Source of the DNA: Candidatus Kurthia intestinigallinarum
Lineage (GTDB): Bacteria; Bacillota; Bacilli; Bacillales_A; Planococcaceae
Direction: 5' to 3'
DNA: 64,000 bases
Assembly: GCF_003991225.1 (NCBI RefSeq)
Contig: NZ_JTFC01000039.1
Location: 62,001-126,000, forward strand
Shown: positions 1-8,401 of the stretch, piece by piece
Position numbering within the stretch: position 1 is the first letter of the stretch
Layout: each line of letters begins with the position of its first letter
The notes under the pieces: model-generated
The model's database searches: none
What the model saw: the letters and a program-made list of their open reading frames with translations, nothing else
What the model was told of the DNA's origin: nothing
Translations under genes and position numbers: made by a program

Positions 1-206
1 GGGTTGGTGCACGTGCTACGCATGATAAGGCACAGGCATCCTCACTGTATTTATTTTTCTATTATGTCGGTTCTAGCATTGGTGGTACAGTTGGTGGCTT
101 ATTTTTCACTGGCTTTGGCTGGAGTGGTGTCATCAGTATGATTATGGTGTTCTTACTAATCGGCATACTCATTACTATCTTTTTAAATCGCTATACGACT
201 AATTAA
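1..206 (+). CDS. MFS transporter, C-terminal end (partial)
   Basis: The reading frame is open from the left edge and stops at 204-206, giving the last 67 residues of a membrane protein. It reads as two hydrophobic helices joined by a Gly-rich stretch (YYVGSSIGGTVGG), typical of the last two helices of major facilitator superfamily drug or sugar exporters of the YnfM/AraJ type. The start and most of the protein lie outside the window, so the substrate cannot be judged. The stop runs directly into the hairpin repeat at 205-348, which probably ends this transcript. Confidence 0.7.
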   Translation, partial: VGARATHDKAQASSLYLFFYYVGSSIGGTVGGLFFTGFGWSGVISMIMVFLLIGILITIFLNRYTTN

Positions 207-348
207 AAAAGAGGCTGGGACAAGACACGCCATTTTCCTTTTTTAGCGTTCGCAATGAAAAACCGGAACCGCGCCACTGCGCGATTCCGGTTTTTCTTAT
301 GCTCATAGGAGCGGTTGTTTTTACACGTATATCTCAGCCTCTTTTTTT
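205..348. repeat. Intergenic hairpin repeat, copy 1 (bidirectional terminator)
   Basis: A roughly 140-bp element with nested inverted repeats. The outer arms AGAGGCTG (210-217) and CAGCCTCT (335-342) are flanked by A and T runs. The inner stem AAAAACCGGAA-CGCG pairs with CGCG-TTCCGGTTTTT (about 258-295). It sits between two convergent genes, so it can terminate both. Near-identical copies occur at 17655-17804 and, shortened, at 41065-41182. Confidence 0.85.
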
Positions 349-934
349 ACGCTTTTTTTCTTGTGCGCATGTACCAATAAACAACGAGCATAAAGAACGC
401 AAAGCCAAGTGACCAGCCACCGAGTACATCACTCATAAAGTGACGTGACCCTGCAACACGAGATAACCCCACAAGGAATGTGCCAAGCCCCGCAACAAAA
501 AAGGCGATACGTTTTTTCGTCTTAGACATACCTGATGTAATTAAAAATGCGGTCGTCATCATATAGAGCATCGACAGCATCGAATGGCCTGACGGGAAAC
601 TGTATGATGTCAATTGATCCGGAATAATTGGACGTGGGCGTTCTATAAGAAATTTGAGCCCTTGGTTAATAATTGTGCCACCAATAAAAGTGAACAGCAC
701 GAATGTCATTTTGCGATAGCGTTTTTTCGCTATAAAATAGGCAACTAATATAACCCCGACTATAACAACAAACCAAGTCTCCCCTAGGTAATGAAAAAAT
801 TCTAAAAAGGAATTACCCCCAAATAGCTGCTCTCCAAAAGAATCGATATTTCGAATCGCTTCCGTATCAAGCGCAATCCAAATACTTATAAAAACAACTA
901 AAGCGATAAACGCTAAAATATTATAAATAATCAA
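347..934 (-). CDS. PAP2-family phosphatase, membrane bound
   Basis: This 195-residue integral membrane protein carries the full phosphatidic acid phosphatase type 2 signature: K94-x6-R101-P102, PSGH at 114-117 and SR-x5-H-x3-D at 158-169. The active site should face outside, as in the PgpB/YodM/BcrC group that dephosphorylates undecaprenyl pyrophosphate or phosphatidylglycerophosphate. About five or six hydrophobic helices are visible. The start is TTG at 934; GGAGG lies 7 nt upstream and no ATG is available there. It converges with the MFS fragment and shares its hairpin terminator. Which lipid it uses is not decidable from sequence. Confidence 0.88.
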   Translation of the reverse strand: MIIYNILAFIALVVFISIWIALDTEAIRNIDSFGEQLFGGNSFLEFFHYLGETWFVVIVGVILVAYFIAKKRYRKMTFVLFTFIGGTIINQGLKFLIERPRPIIPDQLTSYSFPSGHSMLSMLYMMTTAFLITSGMSKTKKRIAFFVAGLGTFLVGLSRVAGSRHFMSDVLGGWSLGFAFFMLVVYWYMRTRKKA

Positions 935-1005
935 TTTGATTCCTCCTTTATCCTATTGTCTAATTTTCAGAATTCATTGTAAACTAATAAAAAGGAGTGT
1001 TTAGG

Positions 1006-2127
1006 ATGCATTATGATGTAATTGTGATAGGAGCAGGTTCAATGGGCATGGCTGCAGGCTATCAATTAGCGAAGGCCGGCAAGCATGTTTTAGTCATAGA
1101 CCGCTATAACCCACCACATGACCAGGCGAGCCATCACGGCGAAACACGTATTATTCGCTATGCATATGGTGAAGGAGAAAACTATGTACCGCTACTACTT
1201 CGTGCGCGCGAATTATGGGCCGAGCTTGAAAAAGAAGTACATAAGGAATTACTCGTACAAGTTGGGACAATTAATGTGAGTCGTAAAGAGAGTACCTTTA
1301 TGCAAAATGTCATCAAAAGTGCAGAGCAGTACGCATTACCACTCGAAATTCTTACGGCCGACCAAACGATGAAACGCTTCCCAGGCATGTATGTGCCAGA
1401 AGATTTCGTTAGTTGCTTCGAGCCTACTGCTGGCTTTTTACGTGTGGAAGATTGTGTGCAGGCATATCGTGACCGAGCTGTTCATTATGGTGCTACAGTA
1501 CTTGTCAATACACCAGTCGTACGCATTGTACCACAGGAGCAGCACATAGAAGTGCACACCAAGTCGTCTGTCCACACCGCAAATCAAATTATTATTACAA
1601 CGGGTGCTTGGGCAAAAGAAGTGCTACAAGAAGTAGACGTAGACTTACCGGTGACACCAACGCGTAAAACCTTTGCTTGGTACGAGGCAGATGACGCCCT
1701 TTACGGCAATGCGCATTATCCGACATTTGGCTATGAATTAGACGATGCCTTTTATTATGGCTTCCCTAATGACAACGGTGCCGGCTTAAAGGTTGGCCGT
1801 CACGATGGCGGCGATGCACTAGACCCAAATGGTGTGCGCGAGGAATTTAATGATGCGGATGCAGCAGATTTAACACGCTTTTTAGATTATTATATGCCAC
1901 AGCATGGACCGCTAAAATTCGGCAAAACATGTATGTATGCGATGACACCAGATGAAGATTTTATTATCGATCAGCATCCGGATGATGCAAGGATTCATAT
2001 TGCTGCCGGATTTTCAGGCCATGGCTTTAAATTTGCCTCTGTTGTCGGTGAAATATTAAAGGACTTCGTTGTGAACGGGAAAAGTGACTTGAATTTAACA
2101 GACTTCTCCTTACAACGTTTCAAATAA
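1006..2127 (+). CDS. FAD-dependent monomeric sarcosine oxidase / N-methyltryptophan oxidase family
   Basis: A 373-residue flavoprotein of the DadA/SoxA family. It opens with a Rossmann dinucleotide fold (GAGSMG near residue 10) and has the late motif KTCMYAMTPDEDFIID, whose Cys is the residue that binds FAD covalently in monomeric sarcosine oxidase. Such enzymes demethylate sarcosine or other N-methyl amino acids, releasing formaldehyde and hydrogen peroxide. The ATG at 1006 is preferred because AAAGGAG ends 9 nt before it; an upstream in-frame GTG at 997 lies inside the ribosome binding site. The gene is monocistronic, ending in a strong hairpin. Family is confident; substrate is open. Confidence 0.88.
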   Translation: MHYDVIVIGAGSMGMAAGYQLAKAGKHVLVIDRYNPPHDQASHHGETRIIRYAYGEGENYVPLLLRARELWAELEKEVHKELLVQVGTINVSRKESTFMQNVIKSAEQYALPLEILTADQTMKRFPGMYVPEDFVSCFEPTAGFLRVEDCVQAYRDRAVHYGATVLVNTPVVRIVPQEQHIEVHTKSSVHTANQIIITTGAWAKEVLQEVDVDLPVTPTRKTFAWYEADDALYGNAHYPTFGYELDDAFYYGFPNDNGAGLKVGRHDGGDALDPNGVREEFNDADAADLTRFLDYYMPQHGPLKFGKTCMYAMTPDEDFIIDQHPDDARIHIAAGFSGHGFKFASVVGEILKDFVVNGKSDLNLTDFSLQRFK

Positions 2128-2162
2128 AAAGAGGCTTGGGAATACGCCCAAGCCTCTTTTTT
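2128..2162. terminator. Terminator after the sarcosine oxidase-like gene
   Basis: AGAGGCTTGGG pairs with CCCAAGCCTCT across a 6-nt loop, with A and T runs on both sides, so it can work in both directions. On the minus strand it would end any transcript starting near the Fur box at 2405. Confidence 0.9.
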
Positions 2163-2361
2163 CATTCAAAATACAGAATGCCTAATGAAACTATAACATG
2201 GTTTCTCTAGTTGATAGAACGATAGAGATCGATAATATACTTATACAACAGTCATTTTTAGCGTTGCTTACCTATGCCACTAAGCAAGCAAATTACTCGA
2301 AATAACTATGATTAGAACATTTCATAAATGAGACAATTCTGCCTTCTAAAATTAAAATTAC
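2140..2361 (-). ncRNA. Candidate Fur-controlled small RNA
   Basis: This is a prediction, not a recognised family. The 310-bp gap between two convergent genes has no convincing reading frame. On the minus strand it has a promoter (TTGACT at 2397-2392, 18-bp spacer, CATAAT at 2373-2368), a Fur box just upstream (2405-2419), and a hairpin terminator at 2128-2162. A transcript of roughly 220 nt would result. Iron-repressed small RNAs such as FsrA or RyhB have this promoter-operator-terminator layout, but no sequence similarity to them is evident. Confidence 0.35.
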
Positions 2362-2404
2362 TCTTTTATTATGCACATGAAAAAATACGAAAGTCAATGA
2401 TAAT

Positions 2405-2419
2405 TGATAATGACTATCA
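2405..2419. promoter_or_regulatory. Orphan Fur box
   Basis: TGATAATGACTATCA differs by one base from the 7-1-7 Fur palindrome TGATAATnATTATCA, and a second overlapping half-site (TGATAAT) starts at 2398. No iron gene is adjacent: the neighbours on both sides end toward it. It lies directly upstream of a minus-strand promoter at 2368-2397. Confidence 0.6.
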
Positions 2420-2431
2420 ATAGATACCTAT

Positions 2432-2464
2432 AAAAAAGAAGCGCGGCATGTGCCACACTTCTTT
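2432..2464 (-). terminator. Terminator of the peptide transporter gene
   Basis: Read on the minus strand, AAGAAGTGTGGCA pairs with TGCCGCGCTTCTT (two G-U pairs) around a 2-nt loop, followed by TTTTTTA. Confidence 0.85.
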
Positions 2465-2472
2465 GAAATTTT

Positions 2473-3960
2473 TTATTTAATTGTTCCCATTTTGCGAGAA
2501 ATCCATGGGCTTAATACAAGCATGACAACGAATAATGCGATTGCTGCACCGCCAAGGTAACCGAAGTATTGTACTTCAGAAATTTTTGAGAACACTTTTG
2601 CGAACTGTGCGTTAAGTGCTTGTGCGACAGTACTTGTTAAGAACCATAGTGACATTGCTTGGGCAGCGAATGCTTCTGGCGCAAGTTTTGTTGTAGCTGA
2701 TAAACCAACTGGTGACATTAATAACTCACCAATTACTACTAGGAAGAATGAAAGTACTAACCACCAAGGGCTTACTAACGCTGTACCACCTGAAGTAATC
2801 GCTGGAATAATCATGATTAAGAATGATGCCCCTGCAAATAATAATGAGAATGAGAATTTAACAGGAGTTGATGGACCTTTTTGACCCAATTTCATCCAAA
2901 GTGCTGCCATAATTGGTGCCATGATGATGATGAATAATGGGTTTAATGATTGGAAGAATGCTGGTGAAATATCGAATCCGCCGATTGAAAGGTCTGTACG
3001 CGTATCTGCATATGTAGCTAAGATTGTTGACCCTTGCTCTTGGATAACCCAGAACATTGTACCTGCAATGAATAATGGAATGTATGCAAGTAAATGAGAT
3101 TTTTCTTCTGCTTTTGTTTTCTTTGATGTAAACATCCAGATGAATACACTAATTGGTGCAAGAACACCGATAACAGTAAAGAAGTTAATTACGTTATTGA
3201 TTGTAATTAAATCTAAGAAGTATGCAATAACAATTAAGATTGCCACAATAACTAATGTAACAACTGTTTTCTTAAGAATACTTTGTAACTCATGTGGCGC
3301 TAATGGGTTTGTCGGTTGCGCACCGGCAAGACCAAGATTTTTCTTTTCAGTAACTTTATACATAATCAAGCCGATTGCCATACCGATTGCGGCGATAGAG
3401 AAACCTGCGTGGTAGTTGAATTCTTTTTGAACAGCACCAACGATTAAAGGCGCTAAGAATGAACCAAGGTTGATACCCATGTAGAAAATACTGAAGCCTG
3501 AGTCACGACGAGGGTCATTTGTAGAATAAATATCCCCTACAACTGATGATACATTTGGTTTTAATAAACCTGTACCTAAGATGATGAAGACCATTGAAAT
3601 AAATAGGAATGTGATACCACCAGGGAGTGCTAAGCAAATATGGCCTAGCATGATTAAAATACCACCCCAGAAGATGGTGCGTCTTGTTCCTAAAATACGG
3701 TCAGCGATCCAGCCACCGATAATACCAGACATGTATACTAACGAACCATACATCGACATAATTGAAGCTGCTGTTGTTTTGTCGATTCCTAAACCACCGT
3801 TAGCAACGGTGTCGTACATAAAGTAAAGTAAAATTGCGCGCATACCGTAGTATGAAAAGCGCTCCCAGAATTCAGTGAAGAATAGGCTGAACAAACCTTT
3901 TGGGTGTCCAAAGAAGCCTTTCTGAGGGACTGATTTGACAATCTCTTCTTTTGTTGCCAT
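2473..3960 (-). CDS. dtpT: Proton-dependent di-/tripeptide transporter (POT/PTR2 family)
   Basis: A 495-residue polytopic membrane protein with about 14 helices. Near the N-terminus it carries FFTEFWERFSYYGMRAIL, containing the ExxER-type proton-coupling motif and the conserved PTR2 signature. The family imports di- and tripeptides with protons. ATG at 3960 is preceded by AGAGG. Its promoter is unusually clear (4045-4073), with a 77-nt leader, and two CodY-like palindromes lie further upstream. It stands alone between its own terminator at 2432-2464 and the end of the hflX unit. Family assignment is firm; the exact peptide range is inferred. Confidence 0.9.
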   Translation of the reverse strand: MATKEEIVKSVPQKGFFGHPKGLFSLFFTEFWERFSYYGMRAILLYFMYDTVANGGLGIDKTTAASIMSMYGSLVYMSGIIGGWIADRILGTRRTIFWGGILIMLGHICLALPGGITFLFISMVFIILGTGLLKPNVSSVVGDIYSTNDPRRDSGFSIFYMGINLGSFLAPLIVGAVQKEFNYHAGFSIAAIGMAIGLIMYKVTEKKNLGLAGAQPTNPLAPHELQSILKKTVVTLVIVAILIVIAYFLDLITINNVINFFTVIGVLAPISVFIWMFTSKKTKAEEKSHLLAYIPLFIAGTMFWVIQEQGSTILATYADTRTDLSIGGFDISPAFFQSLNPLFIIIMAPIMAALWMKLGQKGPSTPVKFSFSLLFAGASFLIMIIPAITSGGTALVSPWWLVLSFFLVVIGELLMSPVGLSATTKLAPEAFAAQAMSLWFLTSTVAQALNAQFAKVFSKISEVQYFGYLGGAAIALFVVMLVLSPWISRKMGTIK

Positions 3961-4044
3961 ATAGATTTACCTCTTTCTCTTTGCAATATAAAAAATAATC
4001 TAACAATTCAAAACGTTTAGTTTGTGTCAGAAAAACGTATGTCC

Positions 4045-4073
4045 ATTATACCTATACATTTTTATTATGTCAA
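4045..4073 (-). promoter_or_regulatory. Sigma-A promoter of dtpT
   Basis: On the minus strand TTGACA (4073-4068) and TATAAT (4050-4045) both match consensus perfectly and are separated by exactly 17 bp. Transcription would start near 4038, about 78 nt before the dtpT ATG. Confidence 0.88.
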
Positions 4074-4090
4074 AAATTATTATTATATAG

Positions 4091-4158
4091 AATTTTCTGA
4101 TATATGATTGTATAATTCTAGCAAAAAAATGCTTAAAGTACGGAATTTTCTTTATTTT
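4091..4158. promoter_or_regulatory. Two CodY-like boxes upstream of dtpT
   Basis: AATTTTCTGATATAT at 4091-4105 matches 12 of 15 positions of the CodY consensus AATTTTCWGAAAATT, and AATTTTCTTTATTTT at 4144-4158 matches about 11. They lie 18 bp and more upstream of the dtpT -35. CodY represses dtpT in Lactococcus; the link here is inference, and AT-rich DNA gives chance matches. The rest of the 373-bp gap shows nothing else. Confidence 0.35.
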
Positions 4159-4283
4159 TTGGTATTTCTTAAATTAGCAGAATAATTTTGATATTTAAGT
4201 ATTCTTTTCTAGAAAAACATTTGTATTTTTTGGAAGCGCCTATTCACCTTTACCAATTTCCTATTTCTAAAAAACTAGTGCAT

Positions 4284-4321
4284 TAAAAAAACGCCCTACC
4301 AATGGAGGAGGCGTTTTTTTT
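4284..4321 (-). terminator. Terminator of hflX
   Basis: ACGCC and GGCGT arms with long flanking A and T runs lie just downstream of the hflX stop on the minus strand. Confidence 0.85.
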
Positions 4322-4333
4322 TTTGCGTTTAAA

Positions 4334-5602
4334 TTAAATGAAAAAAGGTCGCATACGATTTACATCTGCTACTTTTAAATCGACTTTTAATACCGTACCT
4401 GCTTCGTCATAATCTGTTGATAAAATATTGGCATGTTCATTTAAATACGACACTAGATCTCCGCGGTCATATGGAATGCATACCGTATGGATTTCATAAT
4501 CAGAGAAAATTTCTTTTTTAATCATCTCTAATAATTCATCTAGCCCTTGACCGTCTTTCGCAGATAAATAAATTTGATTTTGGTTTACATATGGATACGC
4601 AATATTCGCGCGGTCCGCTTTATTGTAAACAAAAATCGTTGGTACATCCCCGACACCTACATCAGATAAAGTATTGTTTGTAATTTCCACCATATACGCA
4701 TTTTCAGCATTCGACGTATCGACTACATGTAACAGTAAATCCGCTTCACGTGCTTCCTCTAATGTTGAACGGAACGCTTTGACTAAATGGTGAGGCAGCT
4801 TACTAACAAAGCCAACCGTATCCGTTAATAGGAAGCGTTTATTATCTTCTAATTCAATTTGTCGTACTGACGTATCAAGCGTCGCAAACAGCATATCTTT
4901 TTCAAATACTTGTTTTTCTTCGTCTGGATTTGTACGCGCAAGCAGTTGATTCATAATCGTTGATTTGCCGGCATTTGTATACCCAACAAGTGAGACGACT
5001 GGAATCGCATTTTTTTGACGCTTTTTACGCTGTGTTGAGCGCTGTGCTTGGATTTCATCTAACTCACGTCGAATTTTAGAAATTTGTTTTTCGATTTTAC
5101 GACGGTCGAGTTCAAGCTTTGTTTCACCTGACCCTTTATTTTGGAAGCCGCCACCTGTGCCACCGCCTTGACGAGAAAGAGAGGCATTCATACCAACTAG
5201 TCGTGGCATTAAATATTGTAACTGTGCAATCTCAACTTGTAGCTGCGCTTCACGCGTTTTCGCACGGCGCGCAAAAATATCAAGTACAAGTGTTGTACGG
5301 TCGATTACTTTTGCATCGATGTCATGCTCTAAATTGCGTAGCTGCGCTGGTGACAATTCATCATCAAAAATAATGACATTCGCATCAAGTGCATCATATA
5401 ACTCTCGAATTTCTAAAATTTTACCTGTTCCTACATAGTGAGATGGTGTGACACGCTCTAAATTTTGTGTAATCACACCGACTACCTCAACGTCTAATGC
5501 TTCCGCTAGATTGCCAAGTTCTTCTATTGAATAGTCGAAGTGTCGATCATTGCGGATATTGACGCCGACTAATATTGCTCGTTCTTTGATGTTTTCTTCC
5601 AT
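4334..5602 (-). CDS. hflX: Ribosome-associated GTPase HflX
   Basis: A 422-residue GTPase with an N-terminal HflX domain (about 1-180, ending in a Lys/Arg-rich coiled linker) and a G domain with P-loop GYTNAGKST, G3 DTVGFVSKLPHHLV and G4 NKAD. The HflX glycine-rich motif RQGGGTGGGFQNKGSGE is present. HflX splits stalled 70S ribosomes, especially under heat or antibiotic stress. ATG at 5602 has GGGGGTG 6 nt upstream; the longer frame from GTG 5611 would start inside that site. It lies downstream of the VOC gene but a terminator separates the two. Confidence 0.93.
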   Translation of the reverse strand: MEENIKERAILVGVNIRNDRHFDYSIEELGNLAEALDVEVVGVITQNLERVTPSHYVGTGKILEIRELYDALDANVIIFDDELSPAQLRNLEHDIDAKVIDRTTLVLDIFARRAKTREAQLQVEIAQLQYLMPRLVGMNASLSRQGGGTGGGFQNKGSGETKLELDRRKIEKQISKIRRELDEIQAQRSTQRKKRQKNAIPVVSLVGYTNAGKSTIMNQLLARTNPDEEKQVFEKDMLFATLDTSVRQIELEDNKRFLLTDTVGFVSKLPHHLVKAFRSTLEEAREADLLLHVVDTSNAENAYMVEITNNTLSDVGVGDVPTIFVYNKADRANIAYPYVNQNQIYLSAKDGQGLDELLEMIKKEIFSDYEIHTVCIPYDRGDLVSYLNEHANILSTDYDEAGTVLKVDLKVADVNRMRPFFI

Positions 5603-5621
5603 CAAAAGCACCCCCGTAACT

Positions 5622-5657
5622 TAAAAAAGGGAGAGCGACTAGCATGTCTGCTCCCCC
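5622..5657 (-). terminator. Terminator of the VOC-protein gene
   Basis: On the minus strand GGGGAGC pairs with GCTCTCCC and is followed by TTTTTT. It separates the VOC gene from hflX. Confidence 0.8.
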
Positions 5658-5682
5658 TACAGATAAATTTATCGTAACATGC

Positions 5683-6378
5683 CTAATTGTCCTTGGCAAT
5701 TTCAATCGCCTGCAAGCGCTCAACCGTATCTTTGCTTTGACGGAACTCAAACACCGTATTCCCAAGCTTTAACTGATTTCCTTTAATAGGTAATGACAGC
5801 AAGCGCGACCAATGCGTCATCTTACGATTCACATCTTGCACATCGAAAATACATTTTGTAATGGTTAGCTTTTCATTTTCCGGCTGAATCGTACCGTCCT
5901 CACGCAGCATTGCGTAGCGCTCATCATCTGCATTTTCCCATTGAATGAAAAATGGATATGGTAGCTTTTTATCGATTTTATGCTCAATAAACAGCATCTT
6001 CCATTTACGTACTGCCCCGTTTTTCGTTTTACGCTCCGATTCTAAAAGCCCGCTCGTCCGATAGCCTAGCTTTTGAAAATAACGATTTTGTTCCTCTAAG
6101 TTTTCAGAACGTAAGCACACAGAGCCAAAGCCTTCGCGAAATGCTAAATCGTTCATTAACTGCTGCGTGAGTGGATGTGTTGACGTCGTTGTAATGTCTT
6201 CGTTCTCTACTGCTAAATATTCGATATAGCTGTTTTTCGTATATAAAAGCGCATTATGCGTTCCCCATTGTAAATGTTGGCCACCTTCGACGGGATGAAT
6301 ACCTTCAACAGATACCTCTTGTGCAATTTCCGTCGGTGATTTTTTCGTAAAATATACAACATGATCTAATTCAAACAT
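5683..6378 (-). CDS. VOC-superfamily (glyoxalase-like domain) protein
   Basis: A 231-residue protein starting MFELDHVVYFT, where the His after Asp is the usual first metal ligand of vicinal oxygen chelate folds. A second module starts around residue 165 (LTITKCIFDVQDVNRKMTHW). This arrangement matches the Bacillus glyoxalase-like domain family (Glyoxalase_3 type), whose members are mostly uncharacterised. ATG has AAAGGGATG upstream. It is flanked by its own terminator at 5622-5657. Catalytic activity cannot be claimed, since not all metal ligands can be placed by eye. Confidence 0.72.
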   Translation of the reverse strand: MFELDHVVYFTKKSPTEIAQEVSVEGIHPVEGGQHLQWGTHNALLYTKNSYIEYLAVENEDITTTSTHPLTQQLMNDLAFREGFGSVCLRSENLEEQNRYFQKLGYRTSGLLESERKTKNGAVRKWKMLFIEHKIDKKLPYPFFIQWENADDERYAMLREDGTIQPENEKLTITKCIFDVQDVNRKMTHWSRLLSLPIKGNQLKLGNTVFEFRQSKDTVERLQAIEIAKDN

Positions 6379-6488
6379 AACTTCATCCCTTTCAACGGCG
6401 TAATATCCTAAGTCCTTTTTATATTATCATAAAATTTAGATAATTAACGACCGAAACGGCATAATTTCATATTATTTCCATTTAAATA

Positions 6489-6526
6489 AAAAGAAATCAA
6501 GCAAATGCTTTGCCCGATTTCTTTTT
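6489..6526 (-). terminator. Terminator of the lactate permease gene
   Basis: AAAGAAATC and GATTTCTTT arms flank a loop immediately after the permease stop on the minus strand. Confidence 0.8.
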
Positions 6527-6530
6527 CTAG

Positions 6531-8198
6531 TTAAGGAATCATAAACGATAAAACATTGCTTTGTAGAAATGTTAAAATGCAGACCATTAATAATAAAATA
6601 ATGCTGTATTTAATTGTAAAGCGTAGTAATTCAGACTCTCTTCCCATCAAGCCTACTGCGGCGGCCGCTACTGCAATCGATTGTGGCGAAATCATTTTCC
6701 CTGTAACACCACCAGATGAATTCGCTGCAAGCGCTAGGACTGGATCCATGCCTACTGAATTTGCGGTTACTTGCTGAAGCTTCGCAAATAAGACGTTGGC
6801 AGATGTATCAGACCCCGTAATAAAGACGCCAATCCAGCCTAAAATTGGTGAGAAGAATGGGAATAATGCGCCAGTCTTTGCCAAAATAAGCCCTAGTGTC
6901 GTCGTCATGCCGGCAGCATTTACTACATAGGCATACGCAACAACTGCACAAATCGTAAGAAGTGGGTACTTGATTTCATTAGCAGTCTGCCCCAAAATAG
7001 CAAACCACTCTTTCCATGACACGTTGAAAATAAATTTTGTCACAATAGCTGCTAATAAAATCGCCGTCCCTGCAGCGCCTAGCACTTCTAACTTATACAC
7101 TGCTGCAATCGGTACATTCGTCATACCATCAAGAATTTTTTCATGCACGAGCGGTACTTCTGGTGTAAATGTTAGCCATTGCCCTAACTTATTCATGACG
7201 GTAAGCGCTAGATTCGTTCCTTCATAATGTCCTGTTAAGGCAGATTTAATTGTCGGAATACCCCAAACAGAAATAAATGCTGTCAAAATAATAAATGGTG
7301 ACCAGGCTTTAAAAATTTGACCACCTGTGTAAGATGTATTCTTTTGATTTATCGTCAATTGCTCATCTTTGAAACGATAAATCGTTTTAGGTTTCCAAAA
7401 TTTCATAAAGATTGCGAGTGCGAGTAAAGACACAAGTGCCGATAAAACATCCGGTAATTCTGGTCCTAAAAAATTAGATGATAAAAATTGTGTTATCGCA
7501 AATGTGATACCTGATACTAAAATCGCTGGCAATACTTCCCATGTTTTTTTGAAGCCTACCATAATCCATACTAATAAGAACGGAATAAAAATAGATAATA
7601 ACGGTAATTGACGTCCAACCATTTTCGAGATTTCAAGCGCTGGAATACCTGTAGGACCTTCCATCGCTGTAATCGGAATGCCAATCGCACCAAATGCAAC
7701 TGGTGCTGTATTGGCAATCATACATAAACCTGCCGCATAAAGTGGATTAAAGCCTAAACCAACTAATAATGCTGCAGAAATTGCAACTGGTGCACCAAAG
7801 CCGGCCGCGCCTTCTAAAAATGCACCGAATGAGAAGGCCACTAATAACGCTTGAATACGACGGTCCTCTGTAATCGATAATACAGAATAGCGAATGATTT
7901 CAAATTGTCCTGTACGAACCGTTACATTGTACAAAAATACGGATGTTATAATAATCCAACCAATTGGTAATAAGCCATATACTGCACCTTGTGATGCAGC
8001 CATAATAGCTGTACCAACTGGCATTTTAAAGAATAGAATGGCTAATAATAATGCGACAATAAGTGTCGTCAATCCTGCAACATAACCTTTCATTTTTTTA
8101 AACATTAACGCCCAAATAAAGTAAATGATTGGAATGACGGCAATAAGTGCAGACCAACCAAGACTGTCCGCAACAGCCGTATAATTTTGTGTAAACAT
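6531..8198 (-). CDS. lctP: L-lactate permease (LctP family)
   Basis: A 555-residue membrane protein with about 13 helices and LctP-family hallmarks: EGAAGFGAPVAI near residue 130 and ITGSDTSANVLFAKLQ in the C-terminal half, followed by NSSGGVTGKMISPQSIAVA. The family imports L-lactate (and often glycolate) with protons. ATG at 8198 has AGGGGGAAG upstream. It is transcribed away from a GntR/FadR regulator of the LutR/LldR type, with a clear promoter and a perfect palindromic operator between them. No lutABC oxidase genes are in the window. Confidence 0.92.
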   Translation of the reverse strand: MFTQNYTAVADSLGWSALIAVIPIIYFIWALMFKKMKGYVAGLTTLIVALLLAILFFKMPVGTAIMAASQGAVYGLLPIGWIIITSVFLYNVTVRTGQFEIIRYSVLSITEDRRIQALLVAFSFGAFLEGAAGFGAPVAISAALLVGLGFNPLYAAGLCMIANTAPVAFGAIGIPITAMEGPTGIPALEISKMVGRQLPLLSIFIPFLLVWIMVGFKKTWEVLPAILVSGITFAITQFLSSNFLGPELPDVLSALVSLLALAIFMKFWKPKTIYRFKDEQLTINQKNTSYTGGQIFKAWSPFIILTAFISVWGIPTIKSALTGHYEGTNLALTVMNKLGQWLTFTPEVPLVHEKILDGMTNVPIAAVYKLEVLGAAGTAILLAAIVTKFIFNVSWKEWFAILGQTANEIKYPLLTICAVVAYAYVVNAAGMTTTLGLILAKTGALFPFFSPILGWIGVFITGSDTSANVLFAKLQQVTANSVGMDPVLALAANSSGGVTGKMISPQSIAVAAAAVGLMGRESELLRFTIKYSIILLLMVCILTFLQSNVLSFMIP

Positions 8199-8259
8199 GT
8201 CTTCCCCCTAAAAATTATGTAATGTACTTATTAACACTCCCCAATGTGAATAAGTTAAA

Positions 8260-8272
8260 GTCATCAGATGAC
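8260..8272. promoter_or_regulatory. Palindromic operator in the lctP-lutR gap
   Basis: GTCATCAGATGAC is a perfect 6-1-6 palindrome. It sits about +6 to +18 relative to the predicted lctP start, a position expected for repression by the neighbouring FadR-type regulator. Spacing and symmetry fit GntR-family operators; the binding protein is inferred. Confidence 0.6.
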
Positions 8273-8284
8273 CTCATGTATTAA

Positions 8285-8313
8285 ATTATATTTTCAATTT
8301 TCTTACAATTCAA
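8285..8313 (-). promoter_or_regulatory. Sigma-A promoter of lctP
   Basis: Minus-strand TTGAAT (8313-8308) and TATAAT (8290-8285) with a 17-bp spacer; start near 8278, leaving an 80-nt leader that contains the palindromic operator. Confidence 0.8.
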
Positions 8314-8401
8314 TAGATTTCTTTTTCAAATTAGCTTTTCCGCTATATGAGAGAGCATATCCATGTATAATAAAGCTATATCACTCTAGGGAGGCTCTGG
8401 A

